From the NCBI GenBank assembly GCA_015179045.1, contig WHUZ01000004.1, positions 372,001 to 436,000 on the forward strand: a stretch of 64,000 bases of DNA, in the 5' to 3' direction. The notes below the pieces were generated by a model, which was not told where the DNA came from, did no database searches, and worked only from the letters and a program-made list of their open reading frames with translations. Numbering within the stretch: the stretch's first letter is position 1; each line of letters starts with the position of its first letter. Made by a program: the position numbers and the translations under genes. This document shows positions 50,068-60,452 of the stretch, piece by piece. This stretch comes from Kalaharituber pfeilii. Taxonomy: Eukaryota > Ascomycota > Pezizomycetes > Pezizales > Pezizaceae.

Positions 50068-50340
50068 AAAAATAAAAACAAGTTACCCCGGTTCCAGCTC
50101 CCAATTGTTCATCATTAGAATTTCTGACTTGCTAAGAGATTTTACGGTAAATTCTAACTCCCAAGAGATCATTGCTGGAACCGGAGCATTACAGTCTATC
50201 TCGGAGAGATGCTGGACAACCCTCTTCCCCAGCTCAGAATTGAACCGGGGCCCTCAATTCTACACCTCTCCATGGCGCTTTTGGTTACCTCCATCACTGG
50301 AGACCACAGCTTTCCACTTCGACCAAGGCGCAGGTCAGTT
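50068..50340 (-). mobile_element. tRNA-derived SINE, copy A
   Basis: On the minus strand, a pol III A box TGGTCGAAGTG (50325-50315) fits TRGYNNARNNG and a B box GGTTCAATTCT (50246-50236) fits GGTTCRANNC. They are about 79 bp apart, as in a tRNA with a long variable arm. Downstream is a body (blocks GTTGTCC, GCATCTC, GTAATGCTCC, GGAGTTAGAAT, CTAATGATGAACAATTG) and a T-rich tail. Copy B at 60.2 kb has all of these in the same order. This copy has an extra segment of about 30 bp inside its 3' half, which sits in an inverted repeat (TTAGAATTT / AAATTCTAA). Confidence 0.8.
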
Positions 50341-50989
50341 CGAAGAAGTTAAAAAAGAAAAAAAAGCTTAAACCCCGCTCCTTTACCGCGCACCGCTCTC
50401 TACCACACCCTCCTCTCTACCGCACCCCCCCTCCACCAGCACATATAGTATTACCATCACTCTGCCAGTCACGCCTCCGGAACATTTATTTGACTTCGCA
50501 TAGGGCCCCCATTCCTAGGGAACGTTGCCTAATCAGGACGGCAACTGACGGCCTCACCTAGTAATTAAATCTCAGTGTGGGAACCAGAACACAAGAGCCA
50601 ATTATGGGACATGATCACGCTTCTCCTCGATTTTATCGAAGTTGCTCTTTGCCTCCTGCAGGAGTTGCTCTCGTAGCCTGACCTTTCTTTACTCCCCGTT
50701 CAGCTATAAGGCCTCTTATCCTTGCCGTCATCGAATAGCTTCGTATCCTTCCTCATTATCACTTTTAGAGAATTTGGAGTTTCATATCTATCATCTTCGT
50801 ACACTTGAGCAAGGGTTTAATATTCATCAGTGGCTACCTCTAAGTCTGCCAGCCAGAGACATATCATGCCTCTAGAACATCAGAGCCCCAAGTCATCACT
50901 CCAAGAAGGCGTTAACATTATCTCTTTGAAATATTCTTTTTATTTTTTTGGAATGCAATGGAGCAAAGAGGTCAATTGATGGAGGCAAA
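50341..50989. other. no gene seen
   Basis: This stretch follows the SINE and has A-rich and CT-rich tracts. A plus-strand frame near 50642-50875 is unrecognised. Confidence 0.4.
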
Positions 50990-51905
50990 TAGTATTCATT
51001 CTTAGACTGCTACCCTTGTTCATCACCGTCTGCGGTATCATTACCACTATAGCCTGGAGAGTCAATCAATAAAGCAATCAAAACTGGGTAGATATTTATT
51101 GCCGAGGTATAGGTAGTTCTGTTCATTTCCCATTTCTTTTTCTGCTTCATTCCAGCAGCTTCCGCTCGTTCTGCTTCGAACATTGTGAACTCTGAATCAC
51201 GTGCTTTGACAATCTTATGACCAAACCTGGTGAATAGGAATGAGTATTGAAGAATGAGGCGGTTAGGATATTCAGCAGCTTGAGCTTAGTTCCTCTCCTT
51301 TTGAACGAAGGCTTGCCCACCAGCTCGCTACCGGTCTGCTCACCAGTGTGCAGAATTAAGTCCTTTCCCAGGCCCTAGACCTTCCTACATCTATCCATCG
51401 CCCTCGTATTGAGAGTCCAAACGCTCGTCTGGTACGATTCCAGTCACGGATGACAATGGATTTTGCAATATTGTGAGAATGGCTTCATAACGGGTGCGAA
51501 GTTCCATTGGCCTCCGTCGGGGCAGGAAGAGGCTGTAACTTGCAAAATTCCCAACGTTACGCTTGTAGCGGCCCTCCCCGTTTTGATATCGTGGACTGGA
51601 GTGCGTGGCAGATAAGTTGGAGGGGTCTATAAGTGCCTCCCCATTTTCATGTGGGTCTGCTTCTCCTGCAGGCTCGAATCTATCATTGTCGCTACCGTCA
51701 GGATGCGGCTCACTGCTTCGTTCTTCCTAGCTGACCCTGTTGCTGTTCCCCGTCTCCCCATTGATCACTCCCACTGTAAAACCCACTGCCATCGCTTTGT
51801 AATTGCACCTCCTCGAGCTTGAATTTTTGCTTTTGGTTGACCCTGCTGCGATTCGGGCGTAATCCGCGGGTTCCTGGTGCTACAGCCGTATGCCGACAAA
51901 GGGGT
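50990..51905 (-). pseudogene. decayed multi-exon gene, family unknown
   Basis: The minus strand has protein-like pieces separated by stops and frame changes. From high to low coordinates: QKQKFKLEEVQLQSDGSG (about 51785-51840), a run of about 115 open codons from about 51725 to 51375 that includes SEPHPDGSDNDRFEP and FLPRRRPMELRTRYEAIL, then another at about 51010-51290 with RFGHKIVKARDSEF and KKKWEMNRTTYTSAINIY. A TAG that could be an acceptor (CTAG) precedes the second piece. Whether it is a pseudogene or a real gene with introns I could not place is open. I recognise no domain. Confidence 0.35.
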
Positions 51906-52755
51906 GGTTTTGGAAAAGTCTATCTGCTGTAGTCCTGGCTAGGCGGCCTTGACACTCCCGAGGAAGAGGAGGAGGAGCGAGGGGGGCGGGGGGAGGGGGG
52001 GTGCTGTTTGAGATGCCGTACTTAAGACAGCAATTGCAATGTTGCTCACAGCAGCATTATCTGGGGACTGTCTTGGCGGCCGAGCGAGTCACAGGCTTCT
52101 GACGTTATTCGTCCTCAATCGGGGCCCCGTTAACAAGAGCGACGGCTGGGGCGTTGAAGAGCGCCTGCTCATACTGAGGTGCGGCTGGACAGCCCCTCAC
52201 CATCTCCTCTCTTTTGCTTCTCCTTTTGCTGAGTGTTGCTCACCTCCGTGATTGCACTCTCTGCTCGTTCTGCGGCCAGAAGGTGCGCTGGGACATGCTG
52301 AGACCGAAGATCATTGCCTGGCCAAGGCGGAAGGGTTCTCTGGAATTGCTAGTAAGTTGGTGACCTCGGTGTATGCATGCAGCGCAGTGCTTACTGCATA
52401 TCGGTGGAAGTGTAGGCTTTTCGCTTTGGTCCGTATATCACTCGCAGCGGCTGTAGGAAGTTTACGGTAGGGGCCAATTGTCATAAAGAGGCTGCTGGAA
52501 ATGCGGATGGGAGTGAGAATGATGCTAGAGCTGGCATTGCTCCCTCCAGGGCTGGTGAAGACAGGGTGGGTCACGCTAATTCAGTCCTTTTCTGCTTTCT
52601 GAAGCATTGAGTCAAGGTGGAATTTTGTTCTGTCATGCTTCCGGACATCCTATTGCACATATACCAATGTTCTTGAGCACTTATTGATACCCAATATTCT
52701 TGCTCTGTGGAGGTGGGGAAGGAAGTGCAGTTTGGGATGGCATCACAAAGTCATC
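51906..52755. other. upstream region of arg2; first exon may lie here
   Basis: The arg2 reading frame stays open upstream of the first ATG back to about 52605, with no start codon. The missing presequence may come from an exon here, for example one ending at the GTGGGT donor near 52567, but nothing decides it. I searched by eye for the arginine attenuator upstream peptide that precedes arg2 in other filamentous ascomycetes and did not find it. Confidence 0.35.
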
Positions 52756-54826
52756 ATGAAGAGGAACAACTGCTCAGACTGTGCCCAGGATTTCTACCTT
52801 TCCATATTGAAATCCTCCTCCACCAAACGAGAAGCAAAGTCCTACCTTCAGCGCTTTACTCCGGCGGCAAAGAAGGTGGTACAGGCAGCTGCACATTCAC
52901 GTATTCCTGATTCCTCATTACAGGCCCCATCATCCGCCGAAATCAAGCAGGAATTGTCCCCATCGTCCCTTTTAATGCCTGTGAATCATAAAGTTCGCAC
53001 GGGCGAATGGATCCAGCGCATTCTGTCCCTTCAGCAGAAGATTACTCCACTTGACTTTACTTACGCAACCGCATCAATCGCAGATTTCTTTACTCCGGAG
53101 ATCACTGAGGATCAAATTCATCTTGCTCTGGTAAAGATACGCCAGATACAAGACATTGATGACGCTACCCTACACGGAATTGGGAAAACACTTGTTAAGC
53201 TGAAAAAGCTTGGACTTCTTGCGACTGTGGTCATAGACCCTTCGTCCGTAGAGCCTGCGGAGAGTGGAATTGTTGGATGGAGGAAAGCTTTGCAAATACA
53301 GGTGGAAAGAGTCGTTTTAGCGATTGAGAGAGCAAGAGGGTGGGCCAGGAGTGTAGACGGAGCTTGCTCCGTGAATACTAAGAACAAGTCCTCGACGAAG
53401 GAAGAAGAGGTATTAGTTGCGTTACCAAATCTCATTATTGCTCCACTCAGCCACGGTACCACTCCCGTGATAGCACCAATTGCCTATGATGGAAACCAAA
53501 AATCAGTAGCTGTAAACGCGGACTCAATAATATTGGCTCTAACAAGGCTGCTCAGTGCGGAGCAAATTGAGTGCAAGCCCAACACAGCGTTGGCGGAGCC
53601 TAGCCTGTTGTCTGTGGACAGGATTATTTATATCGATCCTTTAGGCGGCATTCCCAGCAAAGATAGGCCGAACAACTCGGCCCATGTTTTCCTCAACCTC
53701 CAACAAGAGTATGAATCAGTTCGTGAGGAATTGATGGCTCCAATGACCGATGAATCCTCTCATCGTGCAACAATGTTATCCTCAAAACTCCTGGAAGAAA
53801 AGAAGACACCTGTTCCGGCGCGCACACCAGATACTGTTTTCTTCCGCAGAGAACAAAATATTCACCTACAGAATCTTACAACTCTGCGCATAGCACTATC
53901 CATGCTACCGTCAAACTCATCTGCAATGATAACAACGCCTGCAGCTGCAGCTACAGCCTCAAATACCAAGCCATCGACTACTAATGCAAGCGCTCGTAGC
54001 AATATCAAATTTGATACCCAAAATCCATCACAGAAGCCAGTCTCTAGTGGCAAAGCACTAGCGGACCGTAATCCACTCATTCATAACTTACTCACTGACA
54101 AGCCTGTCTTTTCCTCTTCTCTTCCTATATCAAGCCCTTCCTCACCTTACACGACAACAACCACCTTGCTGAAACATGGTATCCCACTTTCGATATTAAC
54201 AAACCCAGCCTATCCTGCCACAAACGAGAAAATATTTAAGCTCACTGATGGAACAATAGACCTTGATCGACTGGTTTATCTGATCGAGGACTCGTTTGGC
54301 CGTAAATTGGATGTGGAGAACTATCTCGCAAGGGTGGACAAGAATATTGCTGGGCTGATTGTGGCTGGGGAATATGAAGGCGCTGCAATCGTCACATGGG
54401 AAACAGATGGCCTTCTAGGCCGTGATGGTAATAAACAAATGTCAGGATATAAAAAGGTTCCATATCTGGACAAATTTGCAGTCCTGAGGAAAAGTCAGGG
54501 TTCCGGAGGTGTGGCAGATGTTGTGTTCAAGGCAATGGTCATGGGGGTGTTTCCAGGGCATGGAATCGTATGGAGGAGTAGAGTGGAGAATGTAGTCAAC
54601 AAGTGGGTGAGTAGATACAATCAATGCCTCTTTTCAATTTGTTCTGATTCTAATCAAGGTGAATGTCCAGTACTTCGAACGTGCAAAAGGGTCGTTCAAG
54701 GTCCCCGGAACCGGGTGGACCATGTTTTGGACAGGGGGCAGCAGAGACGGAGTTGGTGCCGATCAAGAGAAATTCGAGCAGTACATGAACATCTGCAAGA
54801 ATGTCAGACCGAGTTTCAAAAGCTGA
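52756..54826 (+). CDS. arg2: N-acetylglutamate synthase (amino-acid N-acetyltransferase)
   Basis: Makes N-acetylglutamate from acetyl-CoA and glutamate, the first step of arginine synthesis, in mitochondria. Two exons from the first in-frame Met (52756-54606, 54671-54826) give 668 residues. The N-terminal signature FYLSILKSSSTKREAKSYLQ is followed by the degenerate amino-acid-kinase-like domain (LVKLKKLGLLATVVIDP; RLLSAEQIE; RIIYIDPLGGIPS; HVFLNLQQEY). Then comes a Ser/Thr/Ala-rich linker, and the C-terminal acetyltransferase domain: YLARVDKNIAGLIVAGEYEG, AIVTWE, VPYLDKFAVL, VADVVFKAMV and WRSR.ENVVNKWYFERAKG, GWTMFWT. The 64-nt intron splits NKW and YFER. The presequence is missing from this start, so an upstream exon is likely. 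Confidence 0.9.
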
Positions 54827-55439
54827 GCCCTACACAGAGTTCACATTACATGGAGATCATGAAACAACTTGCTTCATTATATTGTTTTACCAAAAAGCTA
54901 CTATGTACTGCGTCAATGTACGATATCTGTTTCATAAAACAGGAACCGCGGCCACTCATCGCTAGTATATCCAGTTACTCCTCGCGCCGATCGAACCCAG
55001 TCGCATTCGATATAGCTCAGTCCTTGGGCCAAAGGGCTAGAATACCGAGTAATTCTACTATAAAGTGAAATGTACTGCCATGTAATTCTGCCAATCAGTG
55101 AAATATACTTCCGTATCGTACCATACTGCCACAAGTGGCTGCTATAAATTGGCGCCACAGGGTGCTGTTTTACAATGCAGCCGAAAGTATGGTGTATATA
55201 TAGCTGCTAGATAGTCTCTGTCAGCAAAGCTCATTTCACATCCAGACGCCATAACTAGTGTTCGGATGCATTGGCACTTTGCACTACGCCACGGACGTCT
55301 AACACACATTGTCACTACTGCATCGTAGGCATCGTGGGCGTTCTGGGCATCCTGAGCGAGCCACCATACCAGTATAGTACCATGCACGATAGGTTAGCAG
55401 CTGCAACGCATGATGCGAGTGTTTATATACTCACCATGC

Positions 55440-56600
55440 TGCCAAGATGTCGAGCTGTTGAGCTGTTGAGCTACTAAGCTGTCAACCTGTCATGCTGCCA
55501 TCCTAAAGAGTATTTGAGCTGTCGAGCTGCTGAATTGTCATGAGCCATGTTGTTGAGCTATTGAACTATCGAACTGTTGGGCGGACGAGCTACTACGCTG
55601 CCTAGCTGTTGAGCTGTTGAGTCGCTATGCTGCCTCCTGAGGAGCCGTAGAGCTGTCAAACTGTTAAGCAGCCGTGTTGCCAGGTTGTCGGACTGCTAGG
55701 CTGTCGAGCGGCCGAGCTACCATATTGCCACGCCGTCGAGCTGTTGAGCTATTAAGCTGCCGAGTTGCCGAGTTGTCAAGCTCCCATAAGGCTATGCGGA
55801 GCAGCTCTCGAGCTGTCGAGCTGTGGAGTTGTTGGGCTATCGGTCGAGCTGCCGAGTTGCCATGCTGCGATGCGATCGAGTTGTCGAGATGTCGAGCTGC
55901 AATGCCACCATGGTGTTGAGCTGCTGACCTGTCGAGCTGCCATGCTATCCACGGGAGGTTAATATCTGCGGTGCGCGACGCGAGCGTATGTGTACACAAT
56001 GCTATCATGTTATCATGTCATGACAAGCTGTGGAGTTGTTGAGCTGTTGAGCTGTCGACCTACTATGCTGCTATCCTTGGAGCTGGCGAGCTGTCGAGCT
56101 GGCAAGTGGTCAAGCTGCCATGTTGCCATTCACCAGAATTTAGCATCCGCGAAGCGCTGCACCAGTGTATGTGTACTCAGCATGCTGCCATACAATGATA
56201 ACCTAGGAGCTGTCGAGCCATCGAGTTGTCGAGTGATTAACCTATTAAGGTGCCATGTTTTCATGCCACTATCCACTTGAAGTTAACATTTTGAGGTGCA
56301 ACGTGAGTTGTTTCAAATTCACCATGCTACCATTATTACTATTCATCTGTTAAGCAATTGAGCTCAGGCTGTCGAGCTACCATGCTATCATGCTGTCAAG
56401 CTGCCATGCCACTACACTATGGGGCTGTTGAGCTGTCGAGCTACTCGGTGCCATGTTGTTCCTACTATCGAGCTGTCAGACTGCCGAGCTATCATGCTGT
56501 AAAGCTGCCATGCGACTATGCTATGGAGCTGTTAACCTGTCGAGCTTCCTGCGCTGCCATGTTGCCCTATTATCGAGCTGTTAAGAAGTTACGCTGCCAT
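55440..56600. repeat. degenerate satellite-like block with higher-order unit
   Basis: Built mainly of short steps such as GAGCTGTCGAGCTG and CCATGCTGCCA (basic period 9-10 bp). On top of it a longer unit recurs: a segment like GCGA/GTGTATGTGTAC...CATGCTRYCAT appears near 55415-55440, 55975-56010, 56150-56190 and 56290-56335, each time followed by a new run of GAGCTG steps. Open frames inside are simple translations of the repeat (RAVELLSC-like) and are not genes. Confidence 0.85.
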
Positions 56601-57014
56601 TGTGCCATAATACTTCGGATAAAATTTGTAGGTAAGAATGTATACTGGATGCCGATGGGTAGTGCAAAGGTGATAATACATTTGGGATGCGATGGTTTGG
56701 GTACAAAATAATGGTAGCGACCGTAGTGTGGTAGCGATGATTTCAAAAACTGTCGTCGAGTCTTGGTGTTTTTTCCTTATTAGGAAAGGAGGCGTTGTGC
56801 AGCTTGTAATTAACCCACCGCTCCTCAGAAAGCTGAGTTCACTCCTGGGCAGCCATTCAACAACCCCGCTTCTTCATCTTTGTCAACGTCTTTGTGATGT
56901 CGCCGGCTTGTAGTCTCGTGCCTACACGATTCAACACGTGGCCAGCGGGCCACACATGATCTGGTGATTGGCAACTTAGATGCTGCTGCGGCTGCGGCTG
57001 CTGGAGGTGGAGGT

Positions 57015-57190
57015 GCGCATGTGATATGCAAAACTATAGACACGGTGCTATCAATTGCAGGTGCAACTTCTGTAATTGAGCTGTGGATCATGGCATTTGA
57101 TAGTCTGGTTAGGCATTTGAAGTTGCGCAAGCAAGCATTTTGAGGTGCCAAGAAAAGTTGGCGTCACCAAGACTTTTGACCAGTGACTGT
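57015..57190 (+). repeat. dispersed repeat of about 175 bp, copy 2
   Basis: Partner of 25075-25250, same orientation. The right part contains two small hairpins, GCCAA...TTGGC and GTCAC...GTGAC. It ends about 120 bp before the start codon of the REase-kinase gene. Confidence 0.7.
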
Positions 57191-57311
57191 ATTATTGATC
57201 GCTTACGTTATAGAAACAATCTGATGTAATCTCCACGTGACCCATTTATTAAATTTCCCATCAAACGGGGAGTGCTGCGCAATTCGTTCTTTCACACGTT
57301 GAAACGCAAAC

Positions 57312-59152
57312 ATGGTCACCGTCGAGGAAATCAAGCAAGTGCTGAGCGACGCGAAGAAGGAATATGGCGAGGTGAAGGAGAAGTTGGAGAGACTTGACGC
57401 GCTGCGGAGAGGAAGAGCGCAAGAAGAATTTGATGGCCAGAAGGAGGAGCTGGAAGGCGAGCGGGCCGAATTGAAAGAGAGGGAGAAGAGTTGCTGGGAC
57501 ACCGTCCAGGAACTGCGATACGCGTTCGCGGCAACTGTCGCCCCAGCAGGTAACTGCGTAGCGACTCTTGTGCAATCACGATTCCATTGTACAACTAACG
57601 CATTACCCCACTTGCAGGCCGTTCCAAACGTCCTCGTTCGCCTTCTGGATCGGACGAGACATCGAAGCGCAGACGAGAGTACATCGAGTCATTCCCCCCC
57701 GGTCCACCGTCGAGTCAGGGGTTCCGGCGATGTTCGCTAAGCTGCAAGGAGATGCCAATGACAATAATCCGTTAATCTACTGTAACCGTCCCTATTGGGC
57801 CAGCTCTACACCAGTCACGCTGTTACACCCCATATTTGGAGAGTTTGTGGACGACTGTCAAAATTACAAGCTCACGGAGGTGGATAATGCGTTTGTACTG
57901 GAACTGTCAATGGAGATGTCAAAAATATACGATACGGAGGCAGAGCGCGCGAAAATCTTCCGTGATCTCCTATATCACCACTACCGCATCCAACTCTACG
58001 CTGCAGAAGTCCCCGGAAAGAGTTACGCAACTGACGGACACACCAGCATAGGTCCTTATTGTTTTCTTATCACTGAGGCTAAGAAGGAGATTGGCTCCAC
58101 TGGCAGCGACCCGTACTTGCAGGCAGCGCTTTACTACCAAAAGTTCTTAGACAATCCGGCAGCGGCGACCCCGGGGTCTGTTCTGCCCTGTTTCCATATA
58201 TTCTACTTTGGTAAATGAATTTCATCTCCAGATGAATTCGTTTTACACCATGATAATAACTTGGCTTGCTTATAAAAAAATAATGTTTTATCCAGGACCA
58301 TTCCTCGGCTTCGCGGGTTCGGTAATTACGGACAAGATCCACATGGACATCCTGGTACCCATTCTCCCACTCTGCTGGCATCCGCATGACATTAGGATGA
58401 GGACAATGGCAGCACAATGCTTTGGTGCCTTCAAGAAGGCCGTAGAAAAGCTGGAAAATTACTACAAAAATGAACTTCCAGCCATTGAGGGAAGGCCTAT
58501 GCAGCCAGACCAGGCATTCCCATACAAGTGCGACTACCAATCTTTGGAGAACAAAGCCACCGTTCGCTTCAAATATAAAGACCAACCAATACCAAAAAAG
58601 TTGCTTTTCCTTGCCGAAACAGACAACGGCAGCAAAAAATGCATCAAATTCACGAGGAGGTATTCAAAGGATGCGCATCTTTCCTGTGCTTCCCAGGAGT
58701 ATGCCCCAGCCTTGTGTGGCTTTGAAGCACTTCCAGGAGAATGGTATATGGTGGTGATGGATATGGCTGACATCGATGTCTACAAGTCATATTCAATCAG
58801 AAACACGACCAGCAGTAGTGCCAACTTTCCATCTGTTGCAGCACTCCGTCCCAAAGTTGAAGAGGTCATCAAACATCTCCATAGAAATGGTCTGGTTCAT
58901 GGTGATGTTCGTGACTCAAACTTACTAGTGAGGACGGATGATGAGGTGGGATGTATGTTGGTTGACTTTGACTGGGCAGGAAAAGAAGGGGAAGTGCACT
59001 ATCCAATAAATGTCAACCGCAGCGACATCAGGCGACCAGATGAGGTGCGGGATGGACTGCCCATCAAGAAAGAACATGACCTTGAGATGATTAAGATTAT
59101 GTTTGACACTCGTACAGCAAACCGTGACTTATTATTCATGGATGAAGAATAA
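57312..59152 (+). CDS. REase-like plus kinase-like protein (Crinkler-type effector family)
   Basis: Exons: 57312-57549, 57618 to about 57701, about 57749-58210, 58296-59152 (about 547 residues). An N-terminal coiled coil (EEIKQVLSDAKKEYGEVKEK...) leads to a basic, nuclear-signal-like RSKRPRSPSG and KRRREY. A restriction-endonuclease-like domain follows, with TDGH, then LITEAKKEIG (E-x-K) and LQAALYYQKF, in the D...ExK...Q order of that fold. A kinase-like domain completes it: KCIKF (beta-3 Lys), VVMDMAD hinge, HGDVRDSN catalytic loop and LVDFDWAG. This REase-kinase pairing is known from Crinkler-RHS-type proteins of fungi and oomycetes. Exon 2 to 3 is problematic: either a 47-nt intron with a weak GTCCAC donor, or a one-base frameshift near 57716-57721. 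The substrate is unknown. Confidence 0.75.
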
Positions 59153-59816
59153 CAAATGTATTCCTAATGTAGAAAGTCAGCCACTGTTATTACTAATTGT
59201 TGCACTTTGGAACTGCAGAATGAAATGAACACTAGTAACAATTATAAATAAAAGAGTAAAAACTGCATGTGAAGTTTAATGAAATGTGTGAGTCAATACA
59301 ATTGTAAAAACCTATAAAGTTGATAAAATTAATATATAGGGTTATATGTATATGAAAAACAATAAAAATAGTGGTTTCACTCAGTATGAACAAGTAATTG
59401 ATTTTCTGGAAAGAGGCTGTCATTGTAGTTGCTTAGCCAAAGTTCTAAAGGTGTCACGCGGCGGCGAGCTGGTGCTGCTAAGGGATACGGCCGGTTCAGG
59501 GTAATAGTAGTTTCGCAAGCAGAGGCTTGATAGGAGAGGCTTGCAGGTAGCAGTTCAACGGTTCCAGTTCAGCGAAAAGGCAGAGAAGATCAGGTACTGA
59601 ATTAGATCTAGAGATTGACAAGAATGACAAGAACATATGGACTGCGAGGAACCATATGGGTCTATTAAGAAGACAAGACAACAGTCAAGGAGAGAAGGAA
59701 CTATTTACATGAAGGCAAGATAGAGCCTATATATACATGATAGGTTCATAATACAAAGGTAGAAGCAGCGACGAGGACAGTAGTAAGAAAAGAGTGGTGA
59801 AGGCAGAGTTTTCATG
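59153..59816. other. intergenic, AT-rich, no gene seen
   Basis: This is the region downstream of the REase-kinase gene. Small open frames only. Confidence 0.45.
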
Positions 59817-59904
59817 GCAGGCAGGCGGGCTATACTGGCAGGCGGGCTGTACTGGCAGGCGGGCTATACTAGCAGGTGTACTGGCAGGCGGGCTATACTG
59901 GCAG
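59817..59904 (+). repeat. 17-bp minisatellite
   Basis: About five copies of GGCAGGCGGGCTATACT with small changes (ATACT/GTACT), one copy truncated to AGCAGGTGTACT. Confidence 0.9.
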
Positions 59905-59965
59905 CTTGCTAGCTACCTGTAGCTAGCCGGTTCTATGAGCTTGCCGGCTGTTGGCAGGAGGCGGT

Positions 59966-60027
59966 CATGGCTTGCCGGCGGTCGTGGCTTGCCGGCGATT
60001 GTGGCTTGCCGGCGGTTGTGGCTTAGT
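59966..60027 (+). repeat. second 17-bp minisatellite
   Basis: Three and a half copies of GGCTTGCCGGCGGTCGT with substitutions in the last five bases. It lies 60 bp from the previous array and differs in unit sequence, though both are rich in GGC and GCC. Confidence 0.85.
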
Positions 60028-60191
60028 GTGCGGAGACTGTAGAGCGTGGGCTGTGACAAAAGGAAAGTTTTGCTGAATTATATAAGGCATTTCATGTTAC
60101 AGGGGTAACCTATCTTGCTATAAAAACGTCTCGTTAAAAGTGATTGAGAGGTGGTGGGGGGTAAAGGGTTTCAAACCTTTTCTTTCTTTTG

Positions 60192-60452
60192 CAAACTGAC
60201 AAAACCAGTGCCTTGGTGAAATGGAATGCTGTTATCTTTAGTGATAGAGGTAACAACAAGCAGAAATGTAGAATTGAGGGGTCCCGGTTCGATTCTCACA
60301 TCGAGCTGCGCAAGACGGTTGTCCGGCATCTCTTTTATGAGATGGTCTGTACGGTAATGCTCCAGCTCTAGCAATGGCTCTTAGGAGTTAGAATTATTCT
60401 AATGATGAACAATTGGAAGCTGGAACTGCGGTATGTCGTTTTTAATTTTTCG
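60192..60452 (+). mobile_element. tRNA-derived SINE, copy B
   Basis: A box TGGTGAAATGG at 60214-60224 and B box GGTTCGATTCT at 60286-60296 (72 bp apart) match the pol III promoter consensus. The body matches copy A at 50.1-50.3 kb block for block: GTAGAATTGAGGG before the B box, then GTTGTCC, GCATCTC, GTAATGCTCC, GGAGTTAGAAT, CTAATGATGAACAATTG, and a T-rich tail GTTTTTAATTTTTCG. It lacks the extra segment of about 30 bp found in copy A. No transcript or clear target duplication seen. Confidence 0.82.

Noticed and set aside
55674..56711. Cysteine-rich open frames that look like small secreted proteins
   Set aside because: They are translations of the GAGCTG/CCATGCTGCC repeat; all frames give the same kind of pattern.
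60280..60300. Possible tRNA gene from the B box
   Set aside because: The head does not fold into a full cloverleaf by eye, and a second diverged copy with a long common body exists, so a SINE explains it better.
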